From contig NZ_CAJKOX010000020.1 of assembly GCF_905201705.1 (NCBI RefSeq), forward strand, positions 8,560 to 72,559: 64,000 nt of DNA, in the 5' to 3' direction. A program made the position numbers and the translations under genes. The notes below the pieces were generated by a model. That model ran no database searches. It had not been told where the DNA came from and saw only the letters and a program-made list of their open reading frames with translations. Of this stretch, positions 34,908 to 42,643 are shown piece by piece. How positions within the stretch are numbered: the first letter of the stretch is position 1; every line of letters starts with the position of its first letter. The stretch comes from an uncultured Marvinbryantia sp. (GTDB lineage: Bacteria > Bacillota > Clostridia > Lachnospirales > Lachnospiraceae).

Positions 34908-37007
34908 ATGAAAAGAGAAGACGCAAGAAAACGGGCGGAAGCGCTGGTCGCGCAGATGACAGTGGAGGAAAAGGCGAGTCAGCTCCGCTATGACGCCCCG
35001 GCAATTAAGAGACTTGGGATTCCGGCGTATAACTGGTGGAACGAGGCGCTTCACGGCGTGGCGAGAGCCGGACAGGCAACGGTATTTCCGCAGGCGATCG
35101 GGCTTGGCGCAACCTTTGACGATGCGCTGCTCGGTGAGATTGCTGATGTGATTGCGACGGAGGGACGTGCGAAATACAATGCCTATGCAGCAAAGGAAGA
35201 CCGTGACATTTATAAGGGGCTGACGTTCTGGTCCCCGAATGTAAATATTTTCCGCGATCCGCGCTGGGGACGCGGTCATGAGACGTACGGGGAGGACCCG
35301 TATCTCACCAGCCGCCTCGGCGTGGCATTTGTAAAAGGTCTGCAGGGCGAAGGCGAGACGATGAAGGCGGCGGCGTGCGCGAAGCATTTTGCGGTGCATT
35401 CCGGACCGGAGGCGGTGCGCCACGAGTTCAATGCGGAGGCGTCGGCAAAGGATATGGAGGAGACATATCTTCCGGCGTTTGAGGCGCTGGTGAAGGAAGC
35501 GGATGTGGAAGCGGTCATGGGCGCCTACAACCGCACGAACGGCGAGGCGTGCTGTGCCAGCACGGCGCTGCAGAAAATCCTCCGCGAAGAATGGGGCTTT
35601 GAGGGACATTTTGTTTCGGACTGCTGGGCTATCCGCGATTTCCACGAGCACCATATGCTGACGGCGACGGCGAAGGAATCGGCGGCGATGGCAATCAACA
35701 GCGGCTGCGATTTAAATTGCGGAAATACATATCTGCATATTCTGCACGCTTACCGGGACGGGCTGGTATCCGAGGAGACTATCACGGCGGCGGCGGTGCG
35801 CCTGTTTACGACAAGGTTTATGCTCGGTCTGTTTGACGGCAGCGAGTATGACAGCATTCCGTATACGGAGGTGGAATCGAAGGAGCATCTGGCGCTGGCG
35901 GAGAAGGCGGCGCTGGAGAGTGCGGTGCTTCTGAAAAACGATGGGCTTCTGCCGCTTGACAAAGAAAAAATCAGGACGGTGGGCGTGATCGGGCCGAACG
36001 CGGACAGCCGGGCGGCGCTGATCGGAAACTATCACGGAACGGCATCGCGCTATGAGACTATCCAGCAGGGGCTGCAGGACTATCTTGGAGAAGAGGTGCG
36101 CGTGCTGACAAGCGCAGGCTGCGCGCTGTCGGATGATCGCACAGAGAAGCTTGCCTTTGCGGGCGACCGCCTGACGGAAGCGCAGATTGTTGCAGATAAC
36201 AGTGATGTGGTGATCCTCTGCGTGGGACTTGACGAGACGCTGGAGGGCGAAGAGGGCGATACCGGAAACAGCTACGCTTCCGGTGACAAGGAAACGCTTC
36301 TGCTTCCGAAGGGGCAGCGCGATCTGATGGAGGCTGTGGCGGCGACCGGAAAGCCGGTGGTGCTCTGCATGATGAGTGGAAGCGATATGGATTTAAGCTA
36401 TGCGCGCGAGCATTTTGACGCGATCCTGCAGCTCTGGTATCCGGGATGCCAGGGTGGAAGCGCAGCCGCAAAGCTGCTGTTCGGCGAGGTATCTCCTTCC
36501 GGAAAGCTTCCGGTAACCTTTTATGAGACACTGGAGGCGCTTCCGGAGTTTGAGGATTATTCCATGAAGGGCAGAACCTACCGCTACATGGAGCATGAAG
36601 CGCAGTATCCGTTTGGCTTCGGGCTGACCTACGGGGACGTGCGTGTGACGGATGCACAGATTAAGAGCGGCTCTGCTTTCAGGGGAATGGTGCTGGAGGT
36701 GACGGCGGAAAACGCCGTAACGACCGCTACTGATGAGGTGCTTCAGGTTTACGTAAAATGTACGGACAGTGCCAATGCAGTTCCGAATCCGGCGCTGGCG
36801 GCATTTAAGCGCGTCCATCTGCAGGCGGGCGAGACGGTGACGGTGGAAATGCCGGTATCCGCACGGGCGTTCACGGTGGTGGACGAAACGGGCATGCGCC
36901 GCATGGACGGAACGCATTTTTCGATCTATGCGGGCGTCAGCCAGCCGGATGCGCGCAGCCGCGAGCTGACTGGAAAGGCTCCGGCGGAGATAGATTACAG
37001 CTTGTAA
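34908..37007 (+). CDS. GH3 beta-xylosidase / beta-glucosidase-like
   Basis: A 699-residue family 3 enzyme. The (beta/alpha) barrel starts at LGIPAYNWWNEALHGVARAG; the substrate-binding K159-H160 (CAKHFAVHSGPE) and the nucleophile D238 in HFVSDCWAI are present. The second domain and a fibronectin-like C-terminal domain (from about residue 590) follow. The YNWWNEALHG form is common in xylan-active GH3 enzymes. No signal peptide. ATG 34908 has GGGAG upstream; the longer frame from 34848 adds a basic 20-residue extension without a site. Last hydrolase of the locus. Confidence 0.9.
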   Translation: MKREDARKRAEALVAQMTVEEKASQLRYDAPAIKRLGIPAYNWWNEALHGVARAGQATVFPQAIGLGATFDDALLGEIADVIATEGRAKYNAYAAKEDRDIYKGLTFWSPNVNIFRDPRWGRGHETYGEDPYLTSRLGVAFVKGLQGEGETMKAAACAKHFAVHSGPEAVRHEFNAEASAKDMEETYLPAFEALVKEADVEAVMGAYNRTNGEACCASTALQKILREEWGFEGHFVSDCWAIRDFHEHHMLTATAKESAAMAINSGCDLNCGNTYLHILHAYRDGLVSEETITAAAVRLFTTRFMLGLFDGSEYDSIPYTEVESKEHLALAEKAALESAVLLKNDGLLPLDKEKIRTVGVIGPNADSRAALIGNYHGTASRYETIQQGLQDYLGEEVRVLTSAGCALSDDRTEKLAFAGDRLTEAQIVADNSDVVILCVGLDETLEGEEGDTGNSYASGDKETLLLPKGQRDLMEAVAATGKPVVLCMMSGSDMDLSYAREHFDAILQLWYPGCQGGSAAAKLLFGEVSPSGKLPVTFYETLEALPEFEDYSMKGRTYRYMEHEAQYPFGFGLTYGDVRVTDAQIKSGSAFRGMVLEVTAENAVTTATDEVLQVYVKCTDSANAVPNPALAAFKRVHLQAGETVTVEMPVSARAFTVVDETGMRRMDGTHFSIYAGVSQPDARSRELTGKAPAEIDYSL

Positions 37008-37018
37008 GGGGAAGATTG

Positions 37019-37045
37019 CGGCGCCGGGTTTTTAGCCTGGCGCCG
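37019..37045 (+). terminator. Hairpin after GH3, possible terminator
   Basis: Ten-pair stem CGGCGCCGGG / CCTGGCGCCG around TTTTTAG. There is no T-run after it, so the role as a terminator is uncertain. Confidence 0.4.
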
Positions 37046-37049
37046 TAGT

Positions 37050-37253
37050 GTGTTGCGGAGATGGATACTGCCCTGCAAAGGAGACAACAGAGATGAAAGA
37101 AGGAGCTGGGTGGGGCTGGAGGGCTTTACCTATTCGCATCTCATGCGCATCATGGAGTACCCGCGGATGGCATCCGGGTTGGCGCGCGAAGGAGAATACG
37201 GCTGGGATGGATGGCTTGGCTGTTGGCAGATATGGATTCTTGATACAATATGA
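37050..37253 (+). pseudogene. Decayed fragment resembling a class-C beta-lactamase-type serine hydrolase
   Basis: The frame reads a ~45-residue stretch with GLEGFTYSHLMRIME, GLAREGEYGWDGWLG, which looks like the region around the last catalytic motif of beta-lactamase-related serine hydrolases of Clostridia. Upstream catalytic motifs are missing and the frame breaks into unrelated residues after WLGCW, then stops. A different frame (37048-37395) is open but looks non-coding. The rest of 37046-37306 holds nothing else recognisable. Identification is from memory of the motif and should be treated as tentative. Confidence 0.35.
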
Positions 37254-37306
37254 GAATATTATAAAATTAATCAAAAATGATCTTCTGTGCTCTTGCAATC
37301 TCGCAG

Positions 37307-37335
37307 TTGACATTTCCGTTTGCATGGTGTATAAA
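37307..37335 (+). promoter_or_regulatory. Consensus promoter of the riboswitch transcript
   Basis: TTGACA (37307-37312), 17-bp spacer, TATAAA (37330-37335). Start would be near 37342, directly before the aptamer. Confidence 0.8.
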
Positions 37336-37343
37336 AATAATAT

Positions 37344-37436
37344 AAAAGGGAGTAGCGGCATAGGTTCTATGTATCTTTGGTCGTCAGTACAATAACGTGC
37401 GTTATTCGTCAAAGATTGAAACAGCGAGACTTTTAC
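37344..37436 (+). ncRNA. yybP-ykoY family (manganese) riboswitch aptamer
   Basis: The sequence shows the conserved pieces of this class in order: GGGAGTAGC (37348-37356), a small CATAG/CTATG hairpin, CTTTGGTCGTCA (37375-37386), a hairpin AATAAC-GTGC-GTTATT, the returning strand TCAAAGAT (37409-37416), and GCGAGACTTTT (37424-37434). P1 pairs the AAAAGG start with CTTTT. Members sense Mn2+ and usually control manganese exporters. The 3' side of P1 is also the first arm of the following terminator, so ligand binding should prevent termination (an ON switch). The next gene is the OadB-like protein at 37650. Confidence 0.85.
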
Positions 37437-37467
37437 TGTGAGAAATTGCAGTAAAAGTCTTTTTTTA
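37427..37467 (+). terminator. Riboswitch-controlled intrinsic terminator
   Basis: Perfect 12-pair stem AGACTTTTACTG (37427-37438) / CAGTAAAAGTCT (37449-37460) followed by eight T. Its first arm overlaps the aptamer's closing stem. Confidence 0.9.
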
Positions 37468-37492
37468 TTTTCGCGAAAGCAATGAGCCGTGC

Positions 37493-37556
37493 TAAGCCAT
37501 CGGCAGAACCGGCCGTGCGTGCTAGCACGCAAACGGCTGGAGCTGTCGATGGCTTA
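37493..37556. repeat. Palindromic element in the oadB leader
   Basis: Outer arms TAAGCCATCG (37493-37502) and CGATGGCTTA (37547-37556) with partly pairing flanks enclose a perfect 16-bp palindrome TGCGTGCTAGCACGCA (37516-37531). A further hairpin GTGCGC-AGA-GCGCAC lies at 37579-37593. It looks like a mobile palindromic repeat inserted between the terminator and the gene. Confidence 0.6.
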
Positions 37557-37649
37557 ATAGGGCGAAGCCCGCGACCGAGTGCGCAGAGCGCACGAGGTGC
37601 ACGGCGAAGAAAAATGGAACTGTACGCTACCGGAAAGAAGGAGGAAAAG

Positions 37650-38789
37650 ATGGAGTTTTTATTGGAAGGAATCCAGATGCTGACCTGGCAGCAGGTCGTC
37701 ATGTACGGGATCGGCGCTCTGCTGATCTGGCTGGCAGTGAAGAAGGGCTATGAGCCGGCGCTGCTGCTGCCGATGGGATTCGGCGCGATTCTGGTGAATC
37801 TGCCGGCGAGCGGAGTGCTGAACCAGGTGCTGCCGGGAGTCGGCGAGACGCAGGGAATCATTCAGTGGTTATTTGAGGTGGGAATTGAGGCGTCAGAGGC
37901 GATGCCGATTCTCTTATTTATCGGGATTGGGGCGATGATCGACTTCGGACCGCTGCTGTCAAATCCGAAGATGTTTCTGTTTGGAGCCGGCGCGCAGTTT
38001 GGTATTTTTGCGGCGATACTGCTTGCGGTGGCACTTGGCTTTGATTTAAAGGATGCCGCTTCCATCGGTATTATCGGGGCGGCGGACGGTCCCACATCCA
38101 TTCTTGTATCGCAGATTTTAAAATCGGACTACATTGGAGCGATCGCGGTGGCGGCGTATTCTTACATGGCGCTTGTCCCCGTGATCCAGCCGTTTGCGAT
38201 TCGCCTGGTGACGACGAAAAAAGAACGGCAGATCCGCATGAATTACAATCCGGTTTCGGTAAGTAAACTCACTAGGATCATCTTTCCGATCGCAGTGACG
38301 ATCGTGGTAGGTCTGGTGGCTCCGTCCTCAGTGGCGCTGGTTGGATTTCTGATGTTTGGAAATCTGATCCGCGAGTGCGGTGTACTTGGAACGATGTCAG
38401 AGACAGCACAGAATACGCTTTCCAATCTGATCACGCTGCTGCTCGGCATTACGATTTCCTTCAGCATGAAGGCGGAGCGCTTTGTCACGGCCGAGACGCT
38501 GCTGATCCTGGTGATCGGCGTGTTCGCCTTTGTAGCCGATACGATCGGAGGCGTCCTGCTTGCCAAATTTATGAATCTGTTTACGAAAGAAAAGATCAAT
38601 CCGATGATCGGCGGCGCGGGCATCTCCGCATTCCCGATGTCCTCGCGCGTTGTACAGAAAATGGCGATGGAGGAGGATCCGGGAAATGTGCTGCTGATGC
38701 ATGCGGCGGGGGCGAACGTCTCCGGACAGATCGCTTCGGTTGTGGCGGGCGGTCTTGTGATCAACCTTGTAACGGGATTTTTGGGATAG
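37650..38789 (+). CDS. OadB/GcdB-like sodium-translocating decarboxylase beta subunit, stand-alone
   Basis: A 379-residue membrane protein with about ten helices. Family marks are IIGAADGPTSILVSQ in the middle and the conserved C-terminal block MIGGAGISAFPMSSRVVQK ... HAAGANVSGQIASV. Beta subunits of oxaloacetate, glutaconyl-CoA or methylmalonyl-CoA decarboxylases pump Na+ out while decarboxylating carboxybiotin. No carboxyltransferase or biotin carrier gene lies nearby, so it may use subunits coded elsewhere or have another transport role. ATG 37650 has AAGGAGG. The gene lies behind a manganese riboswitch, which is unusual for the family. Followed by a tiny membrane protein. Confidence 0.85.
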   Translation: MEFLLEGIQMLTWQQVVMYGIGALLIWLAVKKGYEPALLLPMGFGAILVNLPASGVLNQVLPGVGETQGIIQWLFEVGIEASEAMPILLFIGIGAMIDFGPLLSNPKMFLFGAGAQFGIFAAILLAVALGFDLKDAASIGIIGAADGPTSILVSQILKSDYIGAIAVAAYSYMALVPVIQPFAIRLVTTKKERQIRMNYNPVSVSKLTRIIFPIAVTIVVGLVAPSSVALVGFLMFGNLIRECGVLGTMSETAQNTLSNLITLLLGITISFSMKAERFVTAETLLILVIGVFAFVADTIGGVLLAKFMNLFTKEKINPMIGGAGISAFPMSSRVVQKMAMEEDPGNVLLMHAAGANVSGQIASVVAGGLVINLVTGFLG

Positions 38790-38804
38790 GAAAGGGTGGT
38801 TTGA

Positions 38805-38921
38805 ATGGATAATATATTGATTGCACTGGAAATTATGTGGAAGGGCATGGCAGGAATCTTCGCCGTGGCGCTGATCATCATGGCGATCGTGTATCTGCTT
38901 GGCAGAATTGGAAAAAGGTAA
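38805..38921 (+). CDS. 38-residue single-helix membrane protein, OadG-like
   Basis: Starts 15 bases after the OadB-like gene with AAAGGGTGG as ribosome site: MDNILIALEIMWKGMAGIF, then the rest of one membrane helix (AVALIIMAIVYLLG) and a basic end RIGKR. Decarboxylase gamma subunits (OadG) have just such an N-terminal helix with an MxxGM-like motif and hold the complex together. At 38 residues this one is much shorter than usual and has no C-terminal tail to bind the biotin-transferring subunit. Confidence 0.65.
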   Translation: MDNILIALEIMWKGMAGIFAVALIIMAIVYLLGRIGKR

Positions 38922-38956
38922 TTTGCCATCTGTACAGGTGGAAGCTATTTCGTATA

Positions 38957-39017
38957 TAATAAAATAAAAAAGAAGGAAACAGAGGGGAGCGTTTTATTCA
39001 CTGCCCTCTGTTTCCTT
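38957..39017 (-). terminator. Terminator of the GntR gene, stem starting inside the coding end
   Basis: Fourteen-pair perfect stem AAGGAAACAGAGGG / CCCTCTGTTTCCTT (38973-38986 and 39004-39017); on the minus strand it is followed by CTTTTTTATTTT. One arm lies inside the last codons of the regulator. Confidence 0.9.
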
Positions 39018-39650
39018 GAGAATATAATCAAACATAACGGTTTTGGATCTGGAGAGATGGTGCACCATGGCGCTGGCGGCTTCCTTCCAGTCATTTTTCA
39101 GAGCGGCTTCTACGATCGCGATATGCTCCTCTATCGTTTCGTGCAGACGATCCGTGGAGGTCTGACCGGAGAGGATACGGGTACGGCGGATCTGGTTGCC
39201 GATCGTGGAATATAGATTGATAAAATAGGAATTATCGCAGGCATCAATAAATAGCTGGTGAAAGCTGTCATCCATGTCGGAATAGGAGTACACCGGAATT
39301 TTCTTATTCAGATAATCCGAATACAGGCGATAATAATGCATGTAGGTTTCCGGCGGTATGCGGTTCCCGTAATTTTTCACTACATAGGGTTCCAACAGAT
39401 TGCGCGCCTCATATACCATGTTAATATCGTGGACGGTGATCCTGGAAATCTCAACGCCCTTTTTGGGGAGGATTTTTACAAGACCTTCCTGTTCCAGACG
39501 ACTGAGGGCGTCGCGGATAGGGGTGCGGCTGGCAGAGACTTCCGCGCGGATGCGCTCCTCGTTAATAACGGTTCCCGGCGCATAAACGCAGTTTACAATG
39601 TTATCTTTAATGATCTGATAGGCCTGATGCTTTAAAGGTTCTTTACCCAT
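38994..39650 (-). CDS. GntR-family (FCD/FadR type) regulator, likely hexuronate repressor
   Basis: A 218-residue regulator: winged helix-turn-helix at the N-terminus (EERIRAEVSASRTPIRDALSRLEQEGLV) and an all-helical FCD ligand domain with the metal-binding D/H positions (DDSFHQLFIDAC and the later H in HHL). FCD regulators of the UxuR/ExuR kind repress hexuronate genes until the sugar acid binds. It is divergent from the hexuronate operon, and two perfect TGTTGTATACAACA palindromes lie between them, the second on the -10 of the operon. Ribosome site AGGAG. It has a terminator stem overlapping its end. Confidence 0.87.
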   Translation of the reverse strand: MGKEPLKHQAYQIIKDNIVNCVYAPGTVINEERIRAEVSASRTPIRDALSRLEQEGLVKILPKKGVEISRITVHDINMVYEARNLLEPYVVKNYGNRIPPETYMHYYRLYSDYLNKKIPVYSYSDMDDSFHQLFIDACDNSYFINLYSTIGNQIRRTRILSGQTSTDRLHETIEEHIAIVEAALKNDWKEAASAMVHHLSRSKTVMFDYILKETEGSE

Positions 39651-39749
39651 GTTTGCTCCTGCTGCTTTCTTAAATCAGACGGTTCCCGGATAGACGAAAG
39701 GATTTTGCCGTTGACGTGATACCCGGAAAATCATGTGCTGCATACGTTA

Positions 39750-39778
39750 AGTATATCAGATAATATAACGGACGGCAA
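39750..39778 (-). promoter_or_regulatory. Promoter of the GntR gene
   Basis: Minus strand TTGCCG (39778-39773), 17-bp spacer, TATACT (39755-39750), about 100 bases before the start codon. Confidence 0.6.
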
Positions 39779-39796
39779 CTGAAATTCATGTGCCGT

Positions 39797-39810
39797 TGTT
39801 GTATACAACA
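39797..39810. promoter_or_regulatory. GntR operator copy 1
   Basis: Perfect 14-bp palindrome TGTTGTATACAACA, 19 bp upstream of the -35 of the GntR gene. The NTGTATACAN core is typical of GntR-FCD regulators. Confidence 0.75.
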
Positions 39811-39894
39811 TGAACCACGAAAAAGGAAATGGTAATGAAAAATTTAGTAAACATAAGAAAAGAAAACAGATAAAATAAAAGTAAGAAAAACCTA

Positions 39895-39933
39895 TTGACA
39901 AAAACAGTGAGGTGATATATGTTGTATACAACA
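39895..39933 (+). promoter_or_regulatory. Promoter of the hexuronate operon overlapped by GntR operator copy 2
   Basis: TTGACA (39895-39900), 17-bp spacer, TATGTT (39918-39923). A second perfect TGTTGTATACAACA (39920-39933) covers the -10, so binding there should block transcription. The two copies start 123 bp apart, allowing a repression loop. Confidence 0.78.
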
Positions 39934-39954
39934 GAAAGAAGAACAGGAGAAAAA

Positions 39955-41019
39955 ATGAAAGCGGTTCTCATTCATGAACCGGGGAATGTGAGCATCGTGG
40001 AAATCGCAAAGCCATCCCCAAAAGAGGGGGAAGCGCTTCTGAGGATTCTTTACGGCGGTATCTGCGGAAGCGATCTTGGGACTTATCGCGGGACCTTCGC
40101 GTACGCCGGTTATCCGAGAATTCCGGGACATGAATTTTCGGCGCAGATCGTAGAAATCGGAGAGAACGACAGGGGCTTGAAACCGGGGATGATAGTTACC
40201 GGAAATCCTTATTTCGATTGTCAGCATTGTTATTCCTGTGAGCGCGGGCTTGTCAACTGCTGTGAATCCAATGAGACGCTTGGCGCGCAGAGGGACGGTG
40301 TATTTTCGGAGTACATCACTATGCCGGTCGAGCGAATTTACGATGGCAGGGGGCTTTCTCCAAGACAGCTTGCGCTGATCGAACCGTTCTGCATCAGCTA
40401 TCACGGCGTATCCAGAGCAAATGTGCAGCCGGGCGATAAGGTGCTGATAGTTGGCGCGGGAACCATCGGCGTTCTGGCTGCGATCGCAGCGAAGGCAAAG
40501 GGCGGAGAGGTTTATATCGCAGACGTTGCAGAGGCGAAGCTGAAATATGCATATGAGACATTTGGACTTGCAGGTATGATCCTGAACGACGACCCGGATA
40601 CCTTCATGGATAAGGTAAACGCAGTGACTGGCGGGCACCACGGCTTTGACGTGACGATTGAGGCGGTCGGACTTCCGTCCACCTTCCAGAACTGTATCGA
40701 CGCGGCAGCCTATGGAGCGCGCGTAGTACAGATTGGCGTTGGCAGGCAGAAGCTGGATTTTGATTTTACTGTAATCCAGAAGAAGGAACTGAATATTTTC
40801 GGTTCCAGAAACGCACTGAAAAAAGATTTTCTGGAGCTGATCGATCTGGTAAAAAATGGTGGGGCAGATCTGGAGAAGATTGTTATGAACAAAGGAGCAA
40901 TGGAACCGGAAAAACGTTCGGAGTATTCTCTTGATGAAGCGGCTGAGGCATTTGAGGAATTCAGCAGATTCGGGGCAAATAAGCTAAAGGTCGTTATTCA
41001 CTTTGCAGATCCGCAGTAG
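39955..41019 (+). CDS. Zinc-containing alcohol/polyol dehydrogenase (MDR family)
   Basis: A 354-residue medium-chain dehydrogenase. The catalytic zinc region shows GGICGSD and PGHEFSA; the structural zinc loop FDCQHCYSCERGLVNCC has the four cysteines; the NAD-binding fold shows VLIVGAGTIGVLAA followed by an acidic DVAEAK, which points to NAD(H). Its place as first gene of the operon suggests oxidation/reduction of a hexuronate or aldonate, for instance fructuronate- or galactonate-type compounds, but the substrate is not readable. ATG 39955 has CAGGAG; the ATG at 39919 lies in the operator. Confidence 0.85.
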   Translation: MKAVLIHEPGNVSIVEIAKPSPKEGEALLRILYGGICGSDLGTYRGTFAYAGYPRIPGHEFSAQIVEIGENDRGLKPGMIVTGNPYFDCQHCYSCERGLVNCCESNETLGAQRDGVFSEYITMPVERIYDGRGLSPRQLALIEPFCISYHGVSRANVQPGDKVLIVGAGTIGVLAAIAAKAKGGEVYIADVAEAKLKYAYETFGLAGMILNDDPDTFMDKVNAVTGGHHGFDVTIEAVGLPSTFQNCIDAAAYGARVVQIGVGRQKLDFDFTVIQKKELNIFGSRNALKKDFLELIDLVKNGGADLEKIVMNKGAMEPEKRSEYSLDEAAEAFEEFSRFGANKLKVVIHFADPQ

Positions 41020-41115
41020 GCTTTTATAATGAACCTGTTTTTGCAGACCTGTGTGCAGATATGTACTTTCGGTCTGGGAAGTCTGTTTACTAAAATTTGA
41101 AGTTGGGGGAATGTC

Positions 41116-42597
41116 ATGAGAGAGTATATTAGGATCCATCCGAAGGATGTTGTGGCGGTGGCGCTGAAGCCTTTGGAGAAGGGGAAAACAGCGGAGATCG
41201 ATGGCAGTACCATTATTTTACGGGAAGATATTCCGCAGGGACATAAGTTCGCCCTTACGGATATCGCGGCAGGTTCGCCTGTGATAAAATACGGCTGCTC
41301 CATCGGCAATGCAAAGGAGAACATCCCGTGTGGGGCGTGGGTGCATATCCATAATGTAAAAACAGGACTTGGTGATCTGCTCACCTACACGTATGACAAG
41401 CAGGATACGACGCTGGAGGAGACGGAGGCGGCTTATTTCCAGGGCTACCGCAGACCGGACGGCAGGGTGGGCGTCCGCAATGAGATCTGGATCATCCCGA
41501 CCGTCGGCTGTGTAAACAACGTGGCGGAGGCGATTGAGAAGCAGGCACAGAAATATGTCGGAGGTTCCGTGGAGGAGGTTGTTTCCTTTACGCACCCTTA
41601 CGGCTGTTCCCAGATGGGCGACGACCAGGACAATACCCGGCGGATTCTGGCGGATTTTGTGAATCATCCGAATGCGGGCGGCGTGCTGGTGCTCGGGCTT
41701 GGCTGTGAGAACAGCAACATTGATGAGCTGAAGAAGTTTATCGGGGAGTACGACGAGAAACGCGTGAAATTCCTGGTGGCACAGGAGTGTGAGGATGAAA
41801 TTGAAGAGGCATTGAAGCTGATTGAAGAACTGGCGGCGTATGTGGGAAGCTTTCAGAGAGAACCGATCCCGGCAAGCGAGCTGATCATCGGGATGAAGTG
41901 CGGGGGCTCCGACGGGCTTTCCGGGATCACGGCAAACCCGGCAGTGGGACGTTTCTCCGATATTCTGATCTCCAAGGGCGGCACGACGATCCTGACCGAG
42001 GTGCCGGAGATGTTCGGAGCGGAGACGCTTCTGATGAACCGCTGCGAGACGCCGGAGTTATTTGAAAAGACCGTTGATCTGATCAACGATTTTAAGAATT
42101 ATTTTACTTCCCATAATCAGACGATCTACGAGAATCCGTCGCCGGGAAATAAAAAGGGCGGTATCACGACTCTGGAGGATAAATCACTGGGATGTACGCA
42201 GAAATCCGGAAGCGCGGCTGTGCGCGGCGTACTGAAATACGGCGAGCCGGTGAGCGAGAAGGGCTTAAATCTTCTGAGCGCACCGGGTAACGACCTGGTG
42301 GCTTCCACGGCGCTGGCGGCGAGCGGCGCGCATATTGTACTGTTTACCACCGGGCGCGGGACGCCGTTCGCATCGCCTGTTCCGACCGTGAAGATTTCCA
42401 CCAATACCGGGCTTTCGCAGAAGAAAAACAACTGGATCGACTTCAACTGCGGCGTGATGGTGGAGGACACCAGCCTGGACGAAATGGGAAAACAGCTTTT
42501 TGATTACGTGATGGAGGTTGCCTCCGGAAAGAAAGTGAAAGCAGAGGAGAAGGGCTTCCACGATATGGCAATTTTCAAGCAGGGCGTGACGTTGTGA
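41116..42597 (+). CDS. uxaA: Altronate dehydratase (UxaA)
   Basis: A 493-residue dehydratase of the UxaA/GarD family. The N-terminal SAF domain (residues ~1-90, with HKFALTDIAAGSPVIKYG) and the large C-terminal domain (PTVGCVNNVAEAIEKQ, HPYGCSQMGDD, LGLGCENSN, MKCGGSDGLSGITANPAVG) are complete, including the conserved cysteines for iron. It converts D-altronate to 2-keto-3-deoxygluconate. GGGGGA ribosome site. The preceding 96 bases hold no clear signal. It lies directly before the matching reductase gene. Confidence 0.9.
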   Translation: MREYIRIHPKDVVAVALKPLEKGKTAEIDGSTIILREDIPQGHKFALTDIAAGSPVIKYGCSIGNAKENIPCGAWVHIHNVKTGLGDLLTYTYDKQDTTLEETEAAYFQGYRRPDGRVGVRNEIWIIPTVGCVNNVAEAIEKQAQKYVGGSVEEVVSFTHPYGCSQMGDDQDNTRRILADFVNHPNAGGVLVLGLGCENSNIDELKKFIGEYDEKRVKFLVAQECEDEIEEALKLIEELAAYVGSFQREPIPASELIIGMKCGGSDGLSGITANPAVGRFSDILISKGGTTILTEVPEMFGAETLLMNRCETPELFEKTVDLINDFKNYFTSHNQTIYENPSPGNKKGGITTLEDKSLGCTQKSGSAAVRGVLKYGEPVSEKGLNLLSAPGNDLVASTALAASGAHIVLFTTGRGTPFASPVPTVKISTNTGLSQKKNNWIDFNCGVMVEDTSLDEMGKQLFDYVMEVASGKKVKAEEKGFHDMAIFKQGVTL

Positions 42598-42643
42598 TGA
42601 GAGATGTGAGACTTTCATAATCATAAAGAAAGGATAGAGAATA

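Noticed and set aside
37048..37395. 115-residue open frame on the plus strand
   Set aside because: It runs into the riboswitch promoter and aptamer, has no ribosome site, and the other frame at 37050 looks more like a gene remnant.
37344..37467. Plain terminator leader without aptamer
   Set aside because: The ordered conserved blocks of the yybP-ykoY class and overlap of its closing stem with the terminator arm are too specific to be chance.
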